NCBI GenBank assembly: GCA_910587155.1
Contig: CAJULA010000003.1
Span: 1-39,040 of the forward strand
Origin: an uncultured Lachnospiraceae bacterium
Lineage (GTDB): Bacteria; Bacillota; Clostridia; Lachnospirales; Lachnospiraceae
Reading direction: 5' to 3'
DNA length: 39,040 nucleotides
Below, in pieces: positions 32,151 to 39,040 of the stretch. The position numbers were made by a program, and so were the translations under genes. Under the pieces are notes generated by a model. The model was given only the letters and a program-made list of their open reading frames with translations. It ran no database searches and was not told the DNA's origin. Positions within the stretch are counted from its first letter, which is position 1, and each line of letters opens with the position of its first letter.

Positions 32151-34235
32151 ATGAGCCAGATCAGCTGGATCATGGAATTATATGATCTGTATGAAAAGAA
32201 CAAAACCGAAGCGGGGCGCTGGCGGCAGGACGGTGTTATATTGCTGCCGCCCTATCATATAACGGTCAGTGCCCAGATTACCGTGACGATTGAGGAAGAC
32301 GGCACTTTTGTGGATGCGGAAACCGTGCCGGAGGAGGATAAGCTGACGCTGATCCCGGTCACGGAAAAATCAGCCGGCAGAACGGCCGGTATCGAACCCC
32401 ATCCTTTGTGTGACAATCTGAAATATCTGGCCGGGGACCATGGCAGGTATGTGACAAAAAAGGACTGTTCCCGCAACCATGAACTGTATATGGAACAGTT
32501 ACAAGACTGGTCAGAATCGCCTTACAGCCATCCAAAGGTGACGGCTGTTTACCGGTATTTGCAAAAGAGTACCCTGATGGGAGATCTGATTGGATGCGGC
32601 GTCATTCGTACCGGAGAAGACGGCCTGCCGGACGATAAGGTGAAAATACAGATTGTCTCTCAAACGGAAGCTTTTGTCCGTTTCCGGATCATCGGCAGCA
32701 GCCTGTCTCTGGAAGGAATGCTGGAAGATGAGAGCGGGCGTTACAGTCCGGAGTGCTGGAAAGACATGACGCTGCAGAAATGTTATCTGGATTTCTGCAG
32801 GGCGCATAAGGCCGCAGAAGGGATTTCCTATCTGACCGGAGAACAGGTGGCGATCTCGTATCTGCAGCCTAAGAAGATCCGCCACGAAGGGGACGGTGCG
32901 AAATTGATCTCTGCCAACGATACGTCCAATTTTACCTTTCTGGGAAGATTTATCAGCAGAGAAGAGGCCTTTGCCATCGGGTATGAGGATTCTCAGAAGG
33001 TACATAATGCACTGAAATGGATTATGCGAAAGCAGGGATGTCATTACGACAGTCTGTATTTTGTGACCTGGGAATCAGACCTGCATGAGATGCCGGGATG
33101 GGAGCAGGGAACGGATGAGATATGTGAACTGGCAGAGACGCAAGAGGCGGGAATGTCAGGCATAGACCCGCAGAATAATGGTATGGATGAGGATGAGGAA
33201 CCCGATCTGCGTGAGGAGCCTGATGCTGATAAGGAGCCCGGTCTTGACGAGGAACCTGATCTGCAGGAAGAGGCTGATCCCGATCGGGAACCTGGCTTTA
33301 CAACGAAAACGGTATATCATACCGGTGCGGTTGGGGCAGCCAGATTCCGCAGGGCGATACAGGGATATGAGAAAAATCTGTCGCAGTCATCCCGGACTAT
33401 AATAATGGCGTTTGATGCTGCCACCACAGGCAGGCTTGCCATGATGGAATATAAGGGATACGCCTCTTCCCGTTATCTGCAGATGATAGAGGACTGGTAT
33501 AAGCGGTGTGAATGGCGCCATACCAGGAGCAGCAAAGACAAGGGCCGTTATACGTTCACGGGTATGGTGGGTATCCGGGATGCGGCGGAACTTTTATACG
33601 GGACAGAGCAGAAAGGCTATTTTTCCCTCAAGGGAAAAGAGGAGCGCTACAAGGATGTGGCCAAACGCTGGATGCCCTGTATCCTGGAGGGCAGAGAAGT
33701 ACCGGAAGATATGGTGTGGCAGGCCGTGCGGAGAGCTTCCTCTCCGGTGTCCTTTGACAGCCGCTTTTTATGGGAACGGATCTTGTCACTGGCCTGTTCT
33801 CTGGTACGACAGCAATACAAAAAAAGATATAAGGAGGAATGGACTATGGCACTGGATGAAACCTGCTCCAGAAGAGATTACCTGTTTGGCAGACTGTTGG
33901 CGCTGGCAGACCGGATTGAATATCGCACCTATGAGAAAGAAGAGGCGCGGCAGACGAATGCGAAACGGTATATGTGCGCTTTTTCCCAGCATCCTTACCG
34001 TACCTGGAAGATGATCGAGGAAAAGCTGGAACCGTATCTGATTCGTCTGCATGTACCGGAACGGATCAGATACCAGAAGATAATGGACGAGATTTATGAA
34101 CTGTTTACGATGGATGATTATGTCAATGATGCGTCACTGAGCGGCCTGTATCTGCTGGGATTTCATAATCAGGCCTACTATTTTCGGATGAAACCGCAAA
34201 CGGACAAAGAGACAGAAGAAAAAGAAGAGGCATGA
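32151..34235 (+). CDS. cas8c: Cas8c (Csd1), large subunit of type I-C Cascade
   Basis: The large subunit reads the PAM and helps open the target. The 694 residues start MSQISWIMELYDLYEKN and include FLGRFISREEAFAIGYEDSQKVHNALKW, split here between about 263 and 290, typical of Csd1. Residues 344-382 form an acidic, repetitive stretch of E-E-P-D-x3-like units that I do not expect in the family core. It separates the N-terminal domain from the C-terminal part, which includes IIMAFDAATTGRLAMMEY. The ribosome site AAGAAGGTGAG precedes the ATG. The last 129 codons carry their own ribosome site and start, encoding Cas11c. Confidence 0.93.
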   Translation: MSQISWIMELYDLYEKNKTEAGRWRQDGVILLPPYHITVSAQITVTIEEDGTFVDAETVPEEDKLTLIPVTEKSAGRTAGIEPHPLCDNLKYLAGDHGRYVTKKDCSRNHELYMEQLQDWSESPYSHPKVTAVYRYLQKSTLMGDLIGCGVIRTGEDGLPDDKVKIQIVSQTEAFVRFRIIGSSLSLEGMLEDESGRYSPECWKDMTLQKCYLDFCRAHKAAEGISYLTGEQVAISYLQPKKIRHEGDGAKLISANDTSNFTFLGRFISREEAFAIGYEDSQKVHNALKWIMRKQGCHYDSLYFVTWESDLHEMPGWEQGTDEICELAETQEAGMSGIDPQNNGMDEDEEPDLREEPDADKEPGLDEEPDLQEEADPDREPGFTTKTVYHTGAVGAARFRRAIQGYEKNLSQSSRTIIMAFDAATTGRLAMMEYKGYASSRYLQMIEDWYKRCEWRHTRSSKDKGRYTFTGMVGIRDAAELLYGTEQKGYFSLKGKEERYKDVAKRWMPCILEGREVPEDMVWQAVRRASSPVSFDSRFLWERILSLACSLVRQQYKKRYKEEWTMALDETCSRRDYLFGRLLALADRIEYRTYEKEEARQTNAKRYMCAFSQHPYRTWKMIEEKLEPYLIRLHVPERIRYQKIMDEIYELFTMDDYVNDASLSGLYLLGFHNQAYYFRMKPQTDKETEEKEEA
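33846..34235 (+). CDS. cas11c: Cas11c, small subunit of Cascade translated from inside cas8c
   Basis: An in-frame ATG at codon 566 of cas8c is preceded by a perfect AAGGAGG (33831-33837) with 8 nt spacing. It would give a 129-residue helical protein beginning MALDETCSRRDYLFGRLLAL. Independent translation of the small subunit from the 3' end of cas8 is established for type I-C. Length and position here fit that model. In Cascade several copies line the belly of the complex and help hold the non-target strand. That it is made here is inferred from the internal ribosome site. Confidence 0.8.
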   Translation: MALDETCSRRDYLFGRLLALADRIEYRTYEKEEARQTNAKRYMCAFSQHPYRTWKMIEEKLEPYLIRLHVPERIRYQKIMDEIYELFTMDDYVNDASLSGLYLLGFHNQAYYFRMKPQTDKETEEKEEA

Positions 34236-34251
34236 TGGAAGGAGAACTGAG

Positions 34252-35109
34252 ATGAGTGAACTGAAAGGTAAGATTGATTTTCTGGTATTGGTATCGGTTT
34301 CCAATGCAAATCCCAACGGAGATCCGTTAAACGGGAATCGTCCTCGGGAAAATTATGAGGGGTATGGTGAGATTTCGGATGTCTGCATCAAGCGCAAGAT
34401 CCGAAACCGCTGGCAGGATATGGGACAGAAAATTTTTGTACAGTCCGACGACAGAGCGGATGATGGATTTGGCAGTCTGAAAGCGCGTGCGGACGGCTAT
34501 GCGCCATTCAAAGAAGAAATTAACAATAAGAAAAATGCCAGCCGGGAAAAATGTATCCGGCTTGCCTGTGAGGAATGGATGGATGTGCGCAGTTTCGGGC
34601 AGGTGTTCGCTTTCAAGGGTGTGGAAGTGTCCCTGGGCATACGGGGGCCGGTTTCCATCCATCAGGCCGTGAGCGTGCAGCCGGTGGACATTATCAGTAT
34701 GCAGATTACGAAAAGCGTGAACAGTGAGGATAAAAAAGACGGAAAAGCTTCTGATACAATGGGGACAAAGCATCGGGTCGGATTCGGTCTGTATGTCGTA
34801 AAAGGGAGCGTCAATGTGCAGCTTGCGGAAAAGACCGGATTCTCCCAGGAGGATGCACAGCTTTTAAAGGAAGCATTGAAAACCCTGTTTGAGAATGACG
34901 CTTCCTCCGCCAGACCGGAGGGCAGCATGGAGGTGTGCAGGCTCTACTGGTGGCAGCATGAGGAAAAGACACCGGCGGTATCTTCCGCAAAAGTTCATCG
35001 CAGCGTGAAGATTGAGCCCAGGTCGGAACGCCCTTCTTCTTTTGGCGATTATGTCATTCATTATGAGGATCCGGGCTGTGTGGAGCCGGAGGTATATTAC
35101 CTTGTATAA
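34252..35109 (+). CDS. cas7c: Cas7c (Csd2), backbone subunit of type I-C Cascade
   Basis: Cas7 binds the spacer part of crRNA as a helical filament. The 285-residue protein has the Csd2 signature VSNANPNGDPLNGNRPR at about 17-33. HRVGFGLYVVKGSVN is in the middle, and VHRSVKIEPR and FGDYVIHYE lie near the end. AAGGAG lies 8 nt before the ATG, 16 nt after cas8c. Its end overlaps the TTG start of cas4. Confidence 0.95.
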   Translation: MSELKGKIDFLVLVSVSNANPNGDPLNGNRPRENYEGYGEISDVCIKRKIRNRWQDMGQKIFVQSDDRADDGFGSLKARADGYAPFKEEINNKKNASREKCIRLACEEWMDVRSFGQVFAFKGVEVSLGIRGPVSIHQAVSVQPVDIISMQITKSVNSEDKKDGKASDTMGTKHRVGFGLYVVKGSVNVQLAEKTGFSQEDAQLLKEALKTLFENDASSARPEGSMEVCRLYWWQHEEKTPAVSSAKVHRSVKIEPRSERPSSFGDYVIHYEDPGCVEPEVYYLV

Positions 35110-35773
35110 TGAGGAGGAGTATCTGCAGCTGTCCGGTATCCAGCATTTCACATTTTGCAGACGACAGTGGGCTCTGGCCTATATCGAACTGCAATGGGCG
35201 GAAAATGTGAGGACGGTGGAGGGAAGGCTTCTGCATGAAAAGGCACATACCATAACGGCCAGAGAGAAACGGGGCGATGTGATGATCTCCCGGGCCATGC
35301 CGGTGAGTTCCCGTGTACTCGGACTCAGCGGCGAATGTGATATCGTGGAGTTTCATCGCAGTGAGGGTGGCATTTCGCTCCATGGGTATGAGGGAACCTA
35401 TACTGTCATACCGGTAGAATATAAACGGGGAAAACCCAAGACCAGTCATGCGGATCTGCTGCAGCTCGCCGCGCAGGCAATCTGTCTGGAAGAGATGCTC
35501 TGCTGTGATATACCGCGCGGCTATTTGTACTATGGAGAAACCCGCCATCGGGAAGCAGTAGAGCTGACAGAGCAGCTGCGGGAGGAAGTCAGGACAGTGA
35601 CAGGGGAGATGCATGATTATTTTGCCCGCAGATATACGCCCAGAGTAAAATGGAGTAAAAGCTGTAATGCCTGTTCCCTGAAGGACATATGCCTGCCTGT
35701 TCTGGGAAAGAAACGGTCTGTGCAGAAGTATATGGAAGTACATATCCGGGAAGAGCATGGAGCGGATGACTGA
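35102..35773 (+). CDS. cas4: Cas4 nuclease for PAM-dependent spacer processing
   Basis: Cas4 is a PD-(D/E)XK iron-sulphur nuclease that trims prespacers at the PAM end together with Cas1-Cas2. The 223 residues show Cys19 in HFTFCRRQW, Asp80 in SGECDIVEF, Glu106-x-Lys108 in PVEYKRGK and the C-terminal CNACSLKDIC cluster. I chose TTG 35102 because GGAGGT (35088-35093) is 8 nt upstream and the protein then begins MYNEEEYLQLSGIQHF, as in other I-C loci. It overlaps the cas7c stop by 8 nt. A truncated repeat copy follows, separating it from cas1. Confidence 0.92.
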   Translation: MYNEEEYLQLSGIQHFTFCRRQWALAYIELQWAENVRTVEGRLLHEKAHTITAREKRGDVMISRAMPVSSRVLGLSGECDIVEFHRSEGGISLHGYEGTYTVIPVEYKRGKPKTSHADLLQLAAQAICLEEMLCCDIPRGYLYYGETRHREAVELTEQLREEVRTVTGEMHDYFARRYTPRVKWSKSCNACSLKDICLPVLGKKRSVQKYMEVHIREEHGADD

Positions 35774-35820
35774 TTCGCTGGCAGCAGGTTTTCTATAAAA
35801 GTCTCACCTTTACTCAGGAC

Positions 35821-35902
35821 TGCGCACGGATTTGCAAAGGAAAATGCTGCTTCGCAGCGCAAATCCGGCGCGGGAAACGCTTTCATCAGCGTTTCCCTAA
35901 AT
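35821..35902 (+). repeat. Three-hairpin repeat, copy 3, truncated at its 5' side (82 bp)
   Basis: This copy contains hairpins 2 and 3 only and matches copy 1 over the whole 82 bp. The first 46 bp, including hairpin 1, are missing. It lies in the 195-nt gap between cas4 and cas1. A small hairpin (GTGCAA/TTGCAC, 35925-35940) and the cas1 ribosome site follow. Confidence 0.85.
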
Positions 35903-35968
35903 GCCCTCGTTTATTTATGGTAGTGCAAATCTGATTGCACGGGTGTTTAGAAAGCAGAGGGAGGAATC

Positions 35969-37000
35969 ATGAAAAAATTACGCAATACGCTTTATGTTAC
36001 ATCGCCTGGCCGTTATCTGTCACTGGATGGAGAAAATGTAGTGGTTCTGGAGAAAGAGACAGAAGCCGCCAGAATCCCGCTGCATAATCTGGAGGCAATT
36101 GTGACATTCGGTTATACAGGGGCGAGCCCTGCACTGATGGGCGCCTGTGCGCAGAGAGATATCGGTCTGACATTTCTCAGCGGCAATGGTCGGTTTATCG
36201 CCAGAGTGACGGGGGAAGTTTATGGTAATATAACACTACGCAAAGAACAGTTCAGAATCAGTGATGATCCCAAAAGGAGTATCCTGGTTGCCAGGAACTG
36301 TATTGCAGGAAAAGTATACAACTGCCGATGGCTTTTAGAGCGGATGACAAGAGATTATCCGCTGCGTCTGGATGTTGCGAAACTGAAAGACAAGTCCGGC
36401 TTTCTGGCGGAAACGCTCAAAAAAATCAGAGATTGTGAGGATGCGGCAGTTCTGCGGGGATTAGAAGGAGAGGCGGCTTCTGTCTATTTTTCCTGTTTTG
36501 ATGATCTGATCTTACAGCAAAAAGACAGTTTTCGCTTCGGGGGAAGAAGCAGAAGACCGCCAGGAGATGAGGTAAATGCCATGCTTTCCTTTGCGTACAC
36601 GTTACTGGCATCCATGTGTGCGAGTGCTCTGGAAACTGTGGGACTGGATCCTTATGCAGGCTTTTTCCATACGGATAAACCCGGCAGAAAATCTCTGGCA
36701 CTTGACATGATGGAAGAGTTGAGAGGAGTTATGGGTGACCGGTTCGTGCTGACACTGATCAATAAAAAAATGATACATCCTCAGGGATTTCTGCGAAAAG
36801 AAAATGGCGCCATAGTCATGAATGATGACGCCAGAAAAACGTTCTTAACAGCCTGGCAGGCAAAAAAGCAAGAAACCATTACCCATCCCTTCCTGGATGA
36901 AAAGTTGGAATGGGGACTGGTTCCTTATGTACAGGCAATGCTCCTGGCCAGATATATCAGGGGTGATCTGGATGAATATCCGCCGTTTTTCTGGAAGTAA
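35969..37000 (+). CDS. cas1: Cas1 integrase, type I-C
   Basis: Cas1 inserts new spacers at the leader end of the array together with Cas2. The 343 residues have the expected metal ligands Glu166 (RGLEGEAA), His234 (AGFFHTDKPGR) and Asp246 (SLALDMMEE). The N-terminal beta domain begins MKKLRNTLYVTSPGRYLSLD. GGGAGGAATC precedes the ATG. It is separated from cas4 by repeat copy 3, so its expression may be affected by that element. Confidence 0.97.
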   Translation: MKKLRNTLYVTSPGRYLSLDGENVVVLEKETEAARIPLHNLEAIVTFGYTGASPALMGACAQRDIGLTFLSGNGRFIARVTGEVYGNITLRKEQFRISDDPKRSILVARNCIAGKVYNCRWLLERMTRDYPLRLDVAKLKDKSGFLAETLKKIRDCEDAAVLRGLEGEAASVYFSCFDDLILQQKDSFRFGGRSRRPPGDEVNAMLSFAYTLLASMCASALETVGLDPYAGFFHTDKPGRKSLALDMMEELRGVMGDRFVLTLINKKMIHPQGFLRKENGAIVMNDDARKTFLTAWQAKKQETITHPFLDEKLEWGLVPYVQAMLLARYIRGDLDEYPPFFWK

Positions 37001-37036
37001 AAGATTTGGGAAGAGGAGATGAGAGGAGGCGTACCA

Positions 37037-37327
37037 TTGCTTGTACTGATTACTTATGATGTTGATACAAAGACATCTGATGGGTGTAAAAGGCTGCGCA
37101 AAGTGGCAAAACAATGTGTCAACTATGGTCAAAGAGTACAGAACTCAGTATTTGAGTGTAATTTGGATGCGGCAAAATGTCGTGAAGTGAAAGCAATTTT
37201 GGAAGATCTCATAGATAAAAAGAAGGACAGTCTGAGATTTTACTATTTAGGGAATCATTATAAAAATAAAGTGGAACACATTGGCGCCAACCCCGGATTT
37301 GATGTGACAGATACGCTAATTGTTTAA
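37037..37327 (+). CDS. cas2: Cas2, adaptation complex subunit
   Basis: Cas2 dimers bridge Cas1 dimers during spacer integration. The 96-residue protein begins MLVLITYDV and continues RLRKVAKQCVNYGQRVQNSVFEC, split after about residue 30. LRFYYLGNHYKNKVEHIG is near the end, all typical of I-C Cas2. I chose TTG 37037 because AGGAGG lies 7 nt upstream and the length equals the usual 96 residues. The ATG at 37019 lies too close to its purine-rich sequence and would add an untypical extension. Confidence 0.93.
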   Translation: MLVLITYDVDTKTSDGCKRLRKVAKQCVNYGQRVQNSVFECNLDAAKCREVKAILEDLIDKKKDSLRFYYLGNHYKNKVEHIGANPGFDVTDTLIV

Positions 37328-37521
37328 AGGAATACACAGGTGCGAATGTGAAGTGGACATAAATTACCTGTGAGTTTCGCACCTGAAAAAACTATGCTTT
37401 TTGTGCAAAACTATGTTGTTTATGAACTATCCAGAAGCCTTTGTGATTGAATAGGAAGAGAAAACTATCTATAGTGCACAAAAAACTTTGATTGTTATAG
37501 TTTTAAATGGTAATTTTTGCC
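37328..37521 (+). promoter_or_regulatory. CRISPR leader
   Basis: This 194-nt stretch lies between the cas2 stop and the first repeat. It starts with a perfect 10-bp inverted repeat, CAGGTGCGAA (37337-37346) and TTCGCACCTG (37376-37385), followed by an A-run. I recall similar GGTGCGAA hairpins beside other type I-C arrays. The rest is A+T-rich without a clear -35/-10 pair, but the array must be transcribed rightward from here. Confidence 0.7.
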
Positions 37522-39040
37522 GTCTCCCTCTGCATAGAGGGAGTGGATTTAAACATGAAAGCCGATATTCTGCTATCGAAAGGATTTGTCTCCCTCTGCA
37601 TAGAGGGAGTGGATTTAAACAGAAAACGCGTGATTTTATGAGAATCAGACAGCACGTCTCCCTCTGCATAGAGGGAGTGGATTTAAACTTAGCAGTTGCC
37701 ACACTGATTGCAGTTACCGCCCGTCTCCCTCTGCATAGAGGGAGTGGATTTAAACATAAAAATCTACTTCCCTGCCCAATCTTCTGGCTAGTCTCCCTCT
37801 GCATAGAGGGAGTGGATTTAAACTCTTTTTCTCATCCATAAATTTTTCCATGATCGGTCTCCCTCTGCATAGAGGGAGTGGATTTAAACTTTTGTAATCG
37901 CTTGTGTTTCCTGCCTCATCGACGTCTCCCTCTGCATAGAGGGAGTGGATTTAAACACATTGCTGTAAACTCCTTTTCCGTCTTTCAATGTCTCCCTCTG
38001 CATAGAGGGAGTGGATTTAAACTTTGATTCTATAGCTGAAGGCCTTGCTGAAATTGGTCTCCCTCTGCATAGAGGGAGTGGATTTAAACTCTAATATGGT
38101 TGATAATGCCTGTTTTATAAGCGTCTCCCTCTGCATAGAGGGAGTGGATTTAAACATGAAAGCCGATATTCTGCTATCGAAAGGATTTCCGTCTCCCTCT
38201 GCATAGAGGGAGTGGATTTAAACCTTGCGTTTCTTCGCATACAGGCAATGCAAAACCGTCTCCCTCTGCATAGAGGGAGTGGATTTAAACATAACGGCCA
38301 TAGCGTCCATTATATAGGCTATGTGTCTCCCTCTGCATAGAGGGAGTGGATTTAAACTCCGCTGATTTGGATGGAAGACACAAGAGTCTCGTCTCCCTCT
38401 GCATAGAGGGAGTGGATTTAAACCCATCGGAAAAAGCATGGGAGGAATCATCAAGGCGTCTCCCTCTGCATAGAGGGAGTGGATTTAAACTCCAGATCGT
38501 CAATCCTGTGGTTTGCGACCTTTATGTCTCCCTCTGCATAGAGGGAGTGGATTTAAACACGATGCAGAAGACAGCGACAGCCCACCTTGTGAGTCTCCCT
38601 CTGCATAGAGGGAGTGGATTTAAACTCCTGAATTTTGTGATACAGTTTCAGATACAGTTCGTCTCCCTCTGCATAGAGGGAGTGGATTTAAACGTTCTGT
38701 CGTTTGCCATGTTATACTCCTTTCATTGTCTCCCTCTGCATAGAGGGAGTGGATTTAAACGCTGTGTACGATATGGATTCAGAGCCGGAGGAAAGTCTCC
38801 CTCTGCATAGAGGGAGTGGATTTAAACGTTTTGAGGTGGATTATGGCACAGTATGACGGAGTCTCCCTCTGCATAGAGGGAGTGGATTTAAACATGATCC
38901 GCTCCCACATACGCACATACTGCGTTTTGTCTCCCTCTGCATAGAGGGAGTGGATTTAAACTATACAGCCTTTTGTGGAAAATAAAGAAGCATTCGTCTC
39001 CCTCTGCATAGAGGGAGTGGATTTAAACGCAATAGAAGAT
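37522..39040 (+). CRISPR. Type I-C CRISPR array, 23 repeats visible, continuing past the window
   Basis: Twenty-three 33-nt repeats, all identical as far as I can read, start with GTCTCCCTCTGCATAGAGGG and end GTGGATTTAAAC. They enclose 22 complete spacers of 33-35 nt and one partial. The repeat has a perfect 8-bp stem (CTCCCTCT/AGAGGGAG, loop GCAT) ending exactly 11 nt before the spacer. This fits Cas5c cutting to leave the handle TGGATTTAAAC and sets the direction of transcription to the right. The leader end is at 37522, so spacer 1 is the newest. Spacers 1 (37555-37587) and 10 (38156-38190) share 33 identical bases, with 10 longer by CC. Short frames across the array are translated repeats, not genes. 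Confidence 0.98.

Noticed and set aside
35012..35101. N-terminal extension of Cas4 inside cas7c
   Set aside because: The extension has no ribosome site and no similarity to Cas4; the TTG at 35102 has GGAGGT 8 nt upstream and gives the family N-terminus.
37469..38810. Several frames across the CRISPR array, on both strands
   Set aside because: Their repeated peptide units (such as LPLHRGSGFK) are the translated CRISPR repeat.

Overview
The window looks like the chromosome of a motile, Gram-positive anaerobe of the Clostridia, most likely Lachnospiraceae. The evidence is an mbl-flhO-flhP and comFC-yvyF gene order shared with Bacillus, a cdaA-cdaR-glmM cluster, an HPr with both His15 and Ser46, strong AAGGAGG-type ribosome sites and mixed ATG/GTG/TTG starts. 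This is inferred from gene content; no 16S rRNA gene or tRNA was seen.

Positions 1-5656 are the end of an integrated mobile element, visibly richer in A+T than the rest. It carries an unknown acidic protein cut by the window edge, a small cationic protein, an FtsK/SpoIIIE-like motor without a membrane domain, an excisionase-like protein and two overlapping tyrosine recombinases. It abuts the uvrBA regulatory region, which has a LexA-like box and a good promoter.

Positions 5949-25894 are core chromosome on the + strand. In order: uvrB-uvrA (excision repair); mbl, flhO, flhP and a FlgJ-type rod-binding protein (cell shape and flagellar rod); recD2; comFC-yvyF; two membrane proteins followed by cdaA-cdaR-glmM (c-di-AMP synthesis and its control, plus peptidoglycan precursor supply); ptsH-like HPr; leuA; and rfbD. 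Convergent to these, on the - strand, are a UDP-glucuronate decarboxylase and a family 2 glycosyltransferase for surface sugars (26081-27790). A LacX-like aldose 1-epimerase follows on the + strand.

Positions 28895-39040 hold a complete type I-C CRISPR-Cas system: cas3, cas5c, cas8c (with an internal start for the small subunit Cas11c), cas7c, cas4, cas1, cas2, a leader, and an array of at least 23 identical 33-nt repeats that runs off the window. cas3 starts only 30 nt after the epimerase gene, so the two may be co-transcribed. Two spacers share one target but differ by 2 nt in length, which suggests the same target was acquired twice.

The least explained feature is a 128-bp structured repeat with three hairpins. 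It occurs at 14246-14373 and 25959-26086, and as an 82-bp 5'-truncated copy at 35821-35902 between cas4 and cas1. The copies are nearly identical and all point the same way; one supplies the stop codon of the neighbouring gene. It behaves like a REP/MITE-type family or a structured RNA element.
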